Under the pieces are notes generated by a model. That model was given only the letters and a program-made list of their open reading frames with translations, did no database searches and had not been told where the DNA came from. The position numbers and the translations under genes are program-made. Shown here piece after piece: positions 1 through 5,882 of a DNA stretch of 6,302 nucleotides. The stretch is from Actinomycetota bacterium (GTDB taxonomy: Bacteria; Actinomycetota; Thermoleophilia; Gaiellales; Gaiellaceae). Position 1 is the stretch's first letter. Each line of letters opens with the position of its first letter. The DNA lies in assembly GCA_005885085.1 (NCBI GenBank), contig VAXY01000100.1, positions 1 to 6,302 of the forward strand. The letters run 5' to 3'.

Positions 1-621
1 CTGCAGCTTCCCGGCGATCTTCAGCGGCAGCCCGGTTTCCATCGCGACCGCGACCGCACGGTGCGCACCCTTGTCCGGGCTCAGCCGCCCGAGGAAGAGC
101 AGGTAGTCGCCCCGATGCGGCTTGCACGGATAGACGGAGAAGTCGAGCGCGTTGTTGCAGTTCGCGATCCAGTTCAGGTCCGGCTTCGGCTTGCGCTGGT
201 TCATGGAGATCGAGACCAGACCCACGCGCGGCGCGACCTTCGCGATCACCTCGTAGACCTCGCCCGGCTCGCCGTCGAGGGGGCCGTGCACGGTGTGCAC
301 GACCGGCGTCGGCGTCGTCGCTCCGAGCGTGGCGCCGAGCATGCCCGTGTGGTCGTTGATCACGTCGAAGTCGCCGGCGCGTGCAAAGCAGGAGAGCGCG
401 TGCTGCAGCTCCCAGAAGGTCCGCCCGATCTGGCGGCTCGGTGCCTCCGGGAAGACGGCGGCGAGCTCCGCCTTCGTGCGCGAATCGCCGGAGGCGAACA
501 GGGTCACGTCGTGGCCCGCGTCGACGAGGCCGTCGGCGAGCAGCGACACGATCCATTCGATTCCTCCGTAGCCCGTCGGCGGGACGGCGAACCACACAGG
601 CGCGAGGACGGCGATCTTCAC
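1..621 (-). CDS. Family-4 glycosyltransferase, N-terminal part (cut by window edge)
   Basis: Only the first 207 residues lie in the window; the gene runs off the left edge. I translated the minus strand directly from a GTG at 621. The protein opens with a Rossmann-type strand (KIAVLAPVWF), followed by PPTGYGGIE (about residues 14-22) and LADGLVDAGHDVTLFASGDS (about 28-47). This is the classic donor-proximal start of GT4 (GT-B fold) retaining glycosyltransferases. HTVHGPLD (about 109-116) and the LLFLGRLSPDKGAH segment near residues 173-186 mark the linker into the C-terminal nucleotide-sugar domain. The catalytic E-x7-E region is outside the window. The start lies 10 nt after the stop of the glycosidase gene and has no strong Shine-Dalgarno, so translational coupling is likely. 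No signal peptide is seen, so it is probably cytosolic. It likely transfers a sugar from an NDP-sugar or sugar phosphate; the acceptor is unknown. Pairing with an alpha-glucosidase suggests glucan or glucoside metabolism (inference). Confidence 0.88.
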   Translation of the reverse strand, partial: MKIAVLAPVWFAVPPTGYGGIEWIVSLLADGLVDAGHDVTLFASGDSRTKAELAAVFPEAPSRQIGRTFWELQHALSCFARAGDFDVINDHTGMLGATLGATTPTPVVHTVHGPLDGEPGEVYEVIAKVAPRVGLVSISMNQRKPKPDLNWIANCNNALDFSVYPCKPHRGDYLLFLGRLSPDKGAHRAVAVAMETGLPLKIAGKLQ

Positions 622-631
622 GGTTCTGCCG

Positions 632-2704
632 TCATGCCGCGTCGACGCGCACGGTGCCGTCTTCGAGCCGTGCGTCCCAGAGGCTGCCGAAGGCGCGGAT
701 GCCGGACAGCCGGATCGTTCCGGCCCAGGAAGGCAGCTCCGGCGGCGCAACGGTCTCGAGCGCGTGCCGGCGGCGATCCGGCTGCAACCCGAGCAGCGCC
801 TGCAGCATCAGGACGGGAGCACCGGCCGCCCACGCCTGCGGCCGGGCCGCGGTCGGGTACGCGATCGGGAACGGCGTTTCTGAGCGGCGCATGCCCGCAA
901 ACACCTCAGGCAGCTGGTAGTTGAAGTGCTGGGCGGCCGTGAGCATGCGCTGGATCACGCGCTGGGCCTCTGGCCAGCGCGCGTAGCGGGCGAGGCCGGC
1001 CGCGACGATGGAGTTGTCGTGGGGCCAGACCGTGCCGTTGTGGTACGAGAGCGGGTTGTAGCCCGCGTCGCCGGTCGACATCGTGCGCACGCCCCAGCCC
1101 GACCAGAGCTCGTCGCCCATCAGCTGGTCGACGACCGCGTCGACGCGGTGCGGCGGAACGATGCCGCTCCAGAGCAGATGCCCGATGTTGGAGCAGAGCG
1201 AGTCGACCTGCCGCTTCTCCGCGTCGAGCGCGAGCGCGTAGTAGCCGCCGCGCCCTTCGACCCAGAACGCCTCGTCGAAGCGGCGGCGCAACTCCTCCGC
1301 CTCGCGATCGAGCCGGGCGGCGAGCTCACGGTCGCGCCAGACCTCCCGTGCGAGCTCGGCGACGCGGCGTTTCGCGTCGTAGACGTAGCCCTGCACCTCG
1401 CACGGTGCGAGCGGCGCGCTGGCGAGACTCCCGTCGTGGAAGCGCTGCGAGTCCCATGAGTCCTTCCACGACTGGTTCTCCAAGCCGAAATCGGTGCGGC
1501 GCTCGTATTCGATGAACCCGTCGTGGTCGCGGTCGCCGTACTGCTCGATCCAGCCGAGCGCCGCGAGCGCCGGCTGCTTGAGGTCGCGCACGAGCGCGGC
1601 GTCGTCCGTCCACCGCCACACCTCCGAGAGCAGGATGAGGTAGAGGGGCGTCGCGTCGACGGTCCCGTAATAGCGCTCGAACCAGGTGCGCGCAGCCTTG
1701 CCGTGCCGCACCTCGTGCACGATCTTGCCGGGCTCGGCGTCGAGGCGCGCGTCGTCCTCCTTCGCCTGCAGGTCCGCGAGCACCTCGAGGGCCGTGCGCG
1801 CAAGCTCGGGGCCGAAGAGCAGCGTCTGGAGGCACGTGATGATCGTGTCGCGGCCGAACACCGTCATGAACCACGGCACGCCGGCGCCCGGCAGCTTGCC
1901 GATCCCGCCGTTGTCGGAACGCATCCGCAGCGAGGCGAGGTCCGAGACGGACTGCCCGAACGCATGCGCCAGCGCGTCCCACGAGGCGCGGAGCTGCGGG
2001 ACCCGGAGTTGCCACGCGGCGAGCGAGTCGCGCACGCGGCCGACCTCCTCGCCGAAGCGAAGCTCGGCGAAGCGCGGCGCGACGAGCTCGCCGTCCGGCA
2101 GCGGGAACACCTCGACGTGCACACCCCACCGCTCGCGGGGCTCGAGCGAGAGGTGAAAGGTCATCGTCGAGCCGTTCACCTCACCGGGCTCCGAGAAGAT
2201 CACCTGTGTCTTCAGGGGCAGGTCGCCGTCGTCGGAGATCAGGAACTGGTTCCGCCCCTCGTCGTACTCCACCGGTCGCGGGTCGGGCAGCGGCTTCGCC
2301 CCCATCGGATCGCCGAGCGCGAAGTCGTAGTCCTTGACGGCGAAGATGTCCGCGAAGTCGGCTGCGACGTCCAGCTCGAGGTCGAACTCGACGCGTTCCA
2401 TGCTCTCGTTCTGGACGGTGAACGAGTCCTGCATGCCGTCGCCCACGAACCGCTCGCGCCGGATCGAGAGCACATCGTGGCCCAGCCCGCCGGCGAGCGG
2501 ATTGCGCATGAAGAACGCTGCGGAGAAGTATTCGATCTTGTCCGACGAGAGCAGCCCCGGGCGCTGCCCGTTGATGGTGAGCCTGAGACCCGAGAGAAAG
2601 CGCGTGTCCTGCGCGAAGAGCCCCTCGACCTTGCCGTGCAGGTCTCCCAGCTCGTCGCAGATGCAGAAGGTGGCGCCTTCGAGGATCCTGAGTTGTTGGT
2701 TCAT
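632..2704 (-). CDS. Amylo-alpha-1,6-glucosidase-like glycoside hydrolase (GDE_N_bis + (alpha/alpha)6 barrel)
   Basis: 690 residues from the ATG at 2704 (MNQQLRILEG), a usual length for this bacterial family. The N-terminal beta-rich GDE_N_bis-type domain covers roughly residues 5-200, with the family features GLFAQDTRFLSGLRLTING (about 28-46) and RRERFVGDG (82-90). Residues about 240-640 form an (alpha/alpha)6 barrel of the GH63/MGH1-like kind. Barrel motifs include PWFMTVFGRDT (277-287), YYGTVDATPLY (345-355), QSWKDSWDS (411-419), YHNGTVWPHDNS (554-565) and QLPEVFAG (597-604). By analogy with GH63-like barrels, acidic residues such as D415 and E600 are candidate catalytic residues; I cannot prove which. 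There is no signal peptide, so the enzyme is probably cytosolic. Likely activity is hydrolysis of alpha-1,6 branch glucosyl units or small glucosides; glucosylglycerate-type substrates are an alternative. The longer open frame upstream of 2704 is rejected because it runs inside the SDR gene. The ATG shares one base with the SDR stop (TGATG), a sign of coupled translation. Confidence 0.92.
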   Translation of the reverse strand: MNQQLRILEGATFCICDELGDLHGKVEGLFAQDTRFLSGLRLTINGQRPGLLSSDKIEYFSAAFFMRNPLAGGLGHDVLSIRRERFVGDGMQDSFTVQNESMERVEFDLELDVAADFADIFAVKDYDFALGDPMGAKPLPDPRPVEYDEGRNQFLISDDGDLPLKTQVIFSEPGEVNGSTMTFHLSLEPRERWGVHVEVFPLPDGELVAPRFAELRFGEEVGRVRDSLAAWQLRVPQLRASWDALAHAFGQSVSDLASLRMRSDNGGIGKLPGAGVPWFMTVFGRDTIITCLQTLLFGPELARTALEVLADLQAKEDDARLDAEPGKIVHEVRHGKAARTWFERYYGTVDATPLYLILLSEVWRWTDDAALVRDLKQPALAALGWIEQYGDRDHDGFIEYERRTDFGLENQSWKDSWDSQRFHDGSLASAPLAPCEVQGYVYDAKRRVAELAREVWRDRELAARLDREAEELRRRFDEAFWVEGRGGYYALALDAEKRQVDSLCSNIGHLLWSGIVPPHRVDAVVDQLMGDELWSGWGVRTMSTGDAGYNPLSYHNGTVWPHDNSIVAAGLARYARWPEAQRVIQRMLTAAQHFNYQLPEVFAGMRRSETPFPIAYPTAARPQAWAAGAPVLMLQALLGLQPDRRRHALETVAPPELPSWAGTIRLSGIRAFGSLWDARLEDGTVRVDAA

Positions 2705-3441
2705 CAGCTCTCGGTCCGGAGTATGCGCCCGCCGGACGACTGCGCCAATGCCTTGACGACGAGCTCGTCGATGTTCACGTGTGACGGCCGCGTGACGGCG
2801 AAGACGATGCACTCCGCGATGTCCCCGGGCTGCATTGCCTCGACGCCCTCGTAGACCTTCCGCGCCGTCGTGTCGTCGCCGCGAAAGCGGACGAGCGAGA
2901 AGTCGGTCTGCACGAGCCCGGGGTCGACGGTCGTGATGTGAATCGGCCGCCCGAGCAGGTCTTCGCGCAGCGCGTAGGTGAAGCCGCGCACGGCGAACTT
3001 GGACGTGACGTAGAGCGAGCCCTTCTCGTAGGCCTGCCGCCCGGCGACCGAGCCGATGTTGACGATGTGCCCGCCGTCGCGCAGATGCGGCAGGCACAGG
3101 CGAGTCATGCGGATGAGGCCGTTGACGTTCGTTTCGAGCACCAGCCGCTCGTCCTCCTCGGTGCTGTCGTCGAACGGATCGCGGCCCAATGCGAGGCCGG
3201 CGGCGTTGACGAGGATGTCGAGGCCGCTCAGCTCCTCGGCGGCCGCGGTCACGAACCGTTCGCAGCTCGCCGGTTCGGTGACGTCGAGTTGAAGCGCGGT
3301 GACCGGAGCGGCGATCCGGTCGGTGCGCCTGGCACCGCCGACGACCCGCGCTCCCTCCGCCGCGAGCGCCCGTGCGGTCGCCGCGCCGATGCCGCTGGAC
3401 GCGCCGGTGACAACCGCCGACTTCCCCTCCAGGCTGGGCAC
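2704..3441 (-). CDS. YdfG-like NADP(H)-dependent short-chain dehydrogenase/reductase
   Basis: 245 residues from GTG 3441, a classical SDR with a complete active site: cofactor loop TGASSGIG (12-19), NAAG (79-82), N105, S131 in NIGSVAG, and Y144/K148 in YVTSK. The double arginine after beta-strand 2 (ARRTDR) favours NADP(H) over NAD(H). The C-terminal half resembles the YdfG group (3-hydroxy acid / L-allo-threonine or serine dehydrogenase): PGLVQTDFSLVRFRGDD (174-190) and HVNIDELVVKALAQS (221-235). Substrate is probably a 3-hydroxy acid or other small hydroxy compound; this is family inference. GTG 3441 gives the normal short lead before the glycine motif and lies 10 nt after the CDF stop, but it has no visible Shine-Dalgarno. 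An in-frame TTG at 3501 would add 20 residues overlapping the CDF gene and is less likely. The stop overlaps the glycosidase ATG by one base. It is cytosolic. Confidence 0.9.
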   Translation of the reverse strand: MPSLEGKSAVVTGASSGIGAATARALAAEGARVVGGARRTDRIAAPVTALQLDVTEPASCERFVTAAAEELSGLDILVNAAGLALGRDPFDDSTEEDERLVLETNVNGLIRMTRLCLPHLRDGGHIVNIGSVAGRQAYEKGSLYVTSKFAVRGFTYALREDLLGRPIHITTVDPGLVQTDFSLVRFRGDDTTARKVYEGVEAMQPGDIAECIVFAVTRPSHVNIDELVVKALAQSSGGRILRTES

Positions 3442-3451
3442 CTGGGGGAGG

Positions 3452-4384
3452 TTAACGGCGCTCGACCGGGGTGCGGCGAGCGACCGCGTCTCCCAGGACA
3501 ACGCGGGTGGTCGCCGGCTCGGCGTGTTCGACCTGAAGCGTCGTGTGCGTCAGCCCGAACCGGTCCGCGAGCGTGCGCTCCAGCCTACGCCGCGCAGCGT
3601 GGCAGTCGGCCTCGGGCGAGACGAGGACGTGCGCGGACAGGGCCGGGAAGCCGCTCGTCACGGTCCACACGTGCAGGTCGTGGACCTCGACGACGTCGGG
3701 TTCGGCGACGAGGGCCCGCCCGATCGCCTCGGGGTCGGCGTCGCTCGGGGCGCGCTCGAGGAAGATCGCCGTCGACTCGCGCAGCAACTGGATGCTCGAC
3801 CACAGCATCAGCGCCGCGACCACGAGGCTCGCGATCGGGTCGGACCGGTTCCAGCCGGTCGCGAGGATCAGCCCGCCGGCCAGGGCTGCCGCGCCGAACG
3901 CGGCCACATCCGTCGCGATGTGGAGAAACGCGCCGCGCACGTTCAGGCTCTCCCGGCTCGCTCGCGCGAGCACCGCGCTTGCGACGAGGCTGACTACCGC
4001 GCCGCCGAGCGCGACCACGAGGACAAGGCCGCCGTGCACGTCGCGCGGATCGATCAGGCGATGGACGGCCGACCAGACGATCCACACGGCAATCAAGCCG
4101 AGCGTGATTCCGTTCGCCTGCGCGGCGAGGATCTCGAGCCGCGAATAGCCGAACGTCCACCGGCCGGCGGCCGGACGTGCGGCCATCGCGGAGGCGACCA
4201 TCGCGAATGCGAGCGCGGCCGCATCGGTCAGCATGTGGCCGGCGTCGGCCAGCAGCGCGAGCGAGTGTCCGATCATGCCCGCGACGATCTCGCCGGCCAT
4301 CAGGGCGGCCACGAGCACGAGCGCGACGGTCAGCGCGCGGCGGTCGGTCGCAAGCCGGTGATCGTGATCGTGATGCGTGCGCAG
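3452..4384 (-). CDS. Cation diffusion facilitator (CDF) zinc-type metal exporter
   Basis: A six-helix inner-membrane cation/H+ antiporter of the CzcD/ZitB type. Numbered from a CTG at 4384, the protein has 310 residues. A His/Asp-rich head (HHDHDHR, 4-10) is followed by TM1 (about 18-38). TM2 carries ADAGHMLTDA (46-55; D47, H50, D54), and TM5 carries HIATD (155-159). Together these give the two HxxxD pairs usual in Zn-transporting CDFs. The cytosolic C-terminal metal-binding domain has VEVHDLHVWTVTSG (232-245) and ends near TLQVEH. The start is uncertain. The first canonical codon, GTG at 4318, cuts through TM1 and removes the His-rich head, whereas the in-frame stretch back to a TAG at 4390-4388 contains only CTG (4384) or ACG (4378) as near-start codons. 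It is probably the first gene of the minus-strand operon. Role: export of Zn2+ (perhaps Cd2+ or Co2+) from the cytosol. Family is sure; metal choice is inference. Confidence 0.9.
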   Translation of the reverse strand: MRTHHDHDHRLATDRRALTVALVLVAALMAGEIVAGMIGHSLALLADAGHMLTDAAALAFAMVASAMAARPAAGRWTFGYSRLEILAAQANGITLGLIAVWIVWSAVHRLIDPRDVHGGLVLVVALGGAVVSLVASAVLARASRESLNVRGAFLHIATDVAAFGAAALAGGLILATGWNRSDPIASLVVAALMLWSSIQLLRESTAIFLERAPSDADPEAIGRALVAEPDVVEVHDLHVWTVTSGFPALSAHVLVSPEADCHAARRRLERTLADRFGLTHTTLQVEHAEPATTRVVLGDAVARRTPVERR

Positions 4385-4394
4385 AGGCTAGCGT
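4385..4394. promoter_or_regulatory. Possible bidirectional promoter core (two -10-like hexamers sharing TA)
   Basis: The palindrome GCTAGC (4387-4392) sits between the divergent CDF and phosphoribosyltransferase genes. On the plus strand TAGCGT (4389-4394) fits the TANNNT -10 pattern and ends 7 nt before GTG 4402, the spacing expected for a leaderless transcript. On the minus strand TAGCCT (4390-4385) also fits TANNNT and would place +1 at about 4378, inside the His-rich head of the CDF gene. I see no convincing -35 on either side. This is a pattern-based proposal only, and TANNNT occurs often by chance. Confidence 0.3.
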
Positions 4395-4401
4395 CTCGCG
4401 C

Positions 4402-4926
4402 GTGTCGGCCTTCCACGACGAGCTCGTCGCGCAACTGCAGTACTTCGAAGGCCATTCCGACACGCTCGGGCTCTTCGCCGAGGACAGGTTCCTGTCGCGA
4501 GCAGCGGCGGCGGTCGCGGAGCCGTTTCGTGAAGCTGCCGTGCAGAAAGTGGCCGGGATCGAGGCGCGCGGCTTCGTGCTCGCGTCGTGTGTAGCGGTCG
4601 AGCTCGGCGCCGGCTTCGTGGCGATTCGCAAACCGGGCTCGATCCATCCGGGCCCAAAGGTCGAGCTGATGGCTCCGCCCGACTGGCGCGGTTTGGAGAC
4701 GTCGCTGCGTCTGCAGCGTCATGTGATCGCCACAGGCGACCGCGTCCTGATCGTCGATGACTGGGCGGAGACCGGGAGCAAGGCATCGACCGCGCGCCGC
4801 CTGGTCGAAGCATGCGGCGGCCTGTACGCAGGGCTGTCGCTACTCGTCGACCAGTTGCCGGATGCCGTGCGCGAGGAGCTGCAGCCTGTCGCGGCCGTTG
4901 CGCTGGCCGAAGAGCTGCGCGCCTAG
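4402..4926 (+). CDS. Adenine-phosphoribosyltransferase-like type I PRTase
   Basis: 174 residues from GTG 4402, an APRT-like length. Type I phosphoribosyltransferases join a base to PRPP and release pyrophosphate. AGIEARGFVLASCVAVELG and FVAIRKPG (about 51-79) closely match the APRT core that binds pyrophosphate. RVLIVDDWAETGSKAST (114-130) is the PRPP-binding loop with the two adjacent acids D119-D120. It reads DDWAETGSK where APRT usually has DDVLATGGT, so base or PRPP handling may differ. HDELVAQLQYFEGHSD at the N-terminus corresponds to the hood region that selects the base. It is cytosolic, with a salvage role likely: adenine first, guanine or a modified base possible. The longer frame upstream is antisense to the CDF gene and is rejected. 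No well-placed Shine-Dalgarno is seen (CAGAGG at 4382-4387 is too distant), so leaderless translation is possible. The gene is convergent with the creatininase gene. Confidence 0.87.
   Translation: MSAFHDELVAQLQYFEGHSDTLGLFAEDRFLSRAAAAVAEPFREAAVQKVAGIEARGFVLASCVAVELGAGFVAIRKPGSIHPGPKVELMAPPDWRGLETSLRLQRHVIATGDRVLIVDDWAETGSKASTARRLVEACGGLYAGLSLLVDQLPDAVREELQPVAAVALAEELRA
4923..4926. other. CTAG palindrome shared by two convergent stop codons
   Basis: Plus-strand TAG at 4924-4926 ends the phosphoribosyltransferase gene, and minus-strand TAG at 4925-4923 ends the creatininase gene. The 4-bp palindrome serves both. No space is left for an intergenic terminator, and no hairpin with a T-run is visible on either side. 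Confidence 0.95.
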
Positions 4927-5618
4927 CTGGGCCAGCCGGAGTCCAGGCGTTCGCGCAGCTCCTCGACGGCCGCGGCCCAGAGGCGCAGTACGCCGTCGTC
5001 GTGGAGCTGGTAGGGCCCGCCGAACGAGCCGTCCCCGAGCGCGTCGCGCCATTCCTGCGGCCGGCTCCAGCGGGGCCGGACGAGCGGAGGTTTCCGTTCC
5101 TTCGGCAGCTCGACGTCGGCGAGCCGCGTCCACGGAAAGTTCTCAGACCACGAGGCGTGGTCGTAGTCGGGGTCGAGCTCGGCGGCGACCTCGTCCGGCC
5201 GGCCCTCCCACACCTCGTGCCAGAGCACGACGGCGTCCTCGTGCGTTGTCATCCACTCCATCACGGCGACACGCGCCGACGTGTTCCCGCCGTGCCCGTT
5301 CGCGATCAGACACCGGCCGAAGCCTTGGCCGTGCAGCGAGTCGAGGATCTCGCGCACGACGGCGACGAACGTCTCGAGGCGTAATGTCGGGCTACCGGGA
5401 AACGCGCCGAAGCCGGGCGTGATCCCGTAGGCGAGCACCGGCAGCACCGGGATGCCGAGCGGCTCCGCCGCTTCGACTGCGAGCCGCTCGGCGATGATGT
5501 TGTCCGTCTCGAGCGAGAGGTACGCGTGCTGCTCCGTCGAGCCGAGCGGCAGCACGATGCGATCGTCGCGCTCCAGATATTTCTCGAGCTGCATCCAGTT
5601 CAGGTCGCGAATCCGCAT
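4923..5618 (-). CDS. Creatininase-family metal-dependent amidohydrolase
   Basis: 231 residues from ATG 5618 (MRIRDLNWMQLEKYL). The creatininase family cleaves amide or cyclic amide bonds with a binuclear metal centre (Zn/Mn); members include creatinine amidohydrolase, FAPy deformylase and the mycofactocin peptidase MftE. Visible family marks are LPLGSTEQHAYLSLETD (23-39), giving likely metal ligands E29, H31 and D39; GITPGFGAFPGSPTL (65-79); and ANGHGGN (106-112) with ligand H109. The usual HAGExETS segment is replaced by DHASWSENFPWTR (153-165), keeping H154 and E159, so the substrate is probably not creatinine. There is no signal peptide. A GGAAGAG Shine-Dalgarno-like run lies 7 nt before the ATG and supports this start; the open frame continues upstream but looks non-coding and is rejected. 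No mycofactocin genes are nearby. Substrate is unknown; neighbourhood with a nucleobase PRTase hints at nucleobase or purine-derived amides (weak inference). Confidence 0.88.
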   Translation of the reverse strand: MRIRDLNWMQLEKYLERDDRIVLPLGSTEQHAYLSLETDNIIAERLAVEAAEPLGIPVLPVLAYGITPGFGAFPGSPTLRLETFVAVVREILDSLHGQGFGRCLIANGHGGNTSARVAVMEWMTTHEDAVVLWHEVWEGRPDEVAAELDPDYDHASWSENFPWTRLADVELPKERKPPLVRPRWSRPQEWRDALGDGSFGGPYQLHDDGVLRLWAAAVEELRERLDSGWPS

Positions 5619-5625
5619 GCCTGAA

Positions 5626-5632
5626 CTCTTCC
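5626..5632 (-). promoter_or_regulatory. Ribosome binding site of the creatininase gene
   Basis: The minus-strand run GGAAGAG lies 7 nt before ATG 5618 and decides this start over the longer upstream frame. Its first two bases belong to the foot of the adjacent hairpin. Confidence 0.55.
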
Positions 5633-5676
5633 ACCTTGCCGAAAGAGGCGAGTTGTAAGCAACTCCTCGGAGGTGG
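5631..5676 (-). promoter_or_regulatory. Hairpin or operator-like dyad in the creatininase leader
   Basis: Three nested complementary pairs are visible. CCACCT (5631-5636) pairs with AGGTGG (5671-5676), CCGA (5639-5642) with TCGG (5667-5670), and GAGTTG (5650-5655) with CAACTC (5660-5665) around a 4-nt loop. Read as creatininase mRNA, the hairpin ends 12 nt before the ATG and its foot overlaps the GG of the ribosome binding site, so it could limit ribosome access. Read as DNA, the inner GAGTTG-4-CAACTC dyad looks like a repressor operator. No T-run follows on either strand, which argues against an intrinsic terminator. Confidence 0.5.
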
Positions 5677-5872
5677 AGACACGGCGTTCCTCTACTTCGA
5701 GCCCTAGGCCGGGCCGCCGCTGAAGCTGCCGGTTCGGCAAGCGGCCGATGTCGAAGCGGCCCGGTTCCGCGAACTGCCGCGGATCTCGTAGCACTGTGAG
5801 GAATTCCTTTGTCATGCTCCATCGCGCTCGGGGAGACGCGATACACCGACCGCCTACGTTTGGCGGAACGAG

Positions 5873-5878
5873 AGGAGG
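5873..5878 (+). promoter_or_regulatory. Shine-Dalgarno AGGAGG of the secreted-protein gene
   Basis: A perfect AGGAGG lies 4 nt before ATG 5883. It is the strongest ribosome binding site in the window, and it fixes the start of the downstream gene even though the reading frame shifts soon afterwards. Confidence 0.8.
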
Positions 5879-5882
5879 ACGA

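Larger units (their letters stand above)
5619..5882. other. Non-coding divergent spacer between creatininase and secreted-protein genes
   Basis: This 264-bp stretch separates two outward-facing starts and must hold both promoters. It contains the hairpin at 5631-5676, an 8-bp direct repeat (AAGCGGCC) near 5740-5762, a perfect 10-bp palindrome AGGAATTCCT at 5799-5808, and the Shine-Dalgarno of the plus-strand gene. I could not assign a -35/-10 pair with confidence: TTGTCA at 5809-5814 and GATACA at 5840-5845 are 25 bp apart, too far for a standard promoter. The open frames that cross it show no family motifs. Confidence 0.6.

Noticed and set aside
61..924. 287-residue plus-strand open frame at the left edge
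   Set aside because: Antisense to the glycosyltransferase and glycosidase genes, whose minus-strand products show clear family motifs.
1523..2854. 443-residue plus-strand open frame
   Set aside because: Antisense shadow of the glycosidase gene caused by high GC at third positions; no recognisable motif and composition dominated by R, E, V, H and L.
2705..3097. N-terminal extension of 131 residues on the glycosidase frame
   Set aside because: It lies wholly inside the SDR gene in another frame, is Arg/Ala-rich without motifs, and the ATG at 2704 overlapping the SDR stop gives the normal family start.
4358..4375. GTGATC tandem triplet-like repeat
   Set aside because: Explained by the alternating His-Asp codons of the CDF N-terminal head on the minus strand.
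3299..4594. 431-residue plus-strand open frame
   Set aside because: Runs antisense through the CDF gene and then out of frame through the start of the phosphoribosyltransferase gene; low-complexity composition.
5631..5676. Reading the hairpin as an intrinsic terminator
   Set aside because: No T-run follows the stem on either strand, and it sits in a divergent spacer between two starts, where no transcript is expected to end.
5799..5808. Perfect 10-bp palindrome AGGAATTCCT
   Set aside because: Short and isolated; no second copy was seen and nothing places it relative to a promoter. Kept only as a note in the spacer entry.
5619..5846. 76-residue upstream extension of the creatininase frame
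   Set aside because: Crosses the leader hairpin, has no family similarity, and the internal ATG at 5618 has a well-spaced ribosome binding site and the usual family N-terminus.
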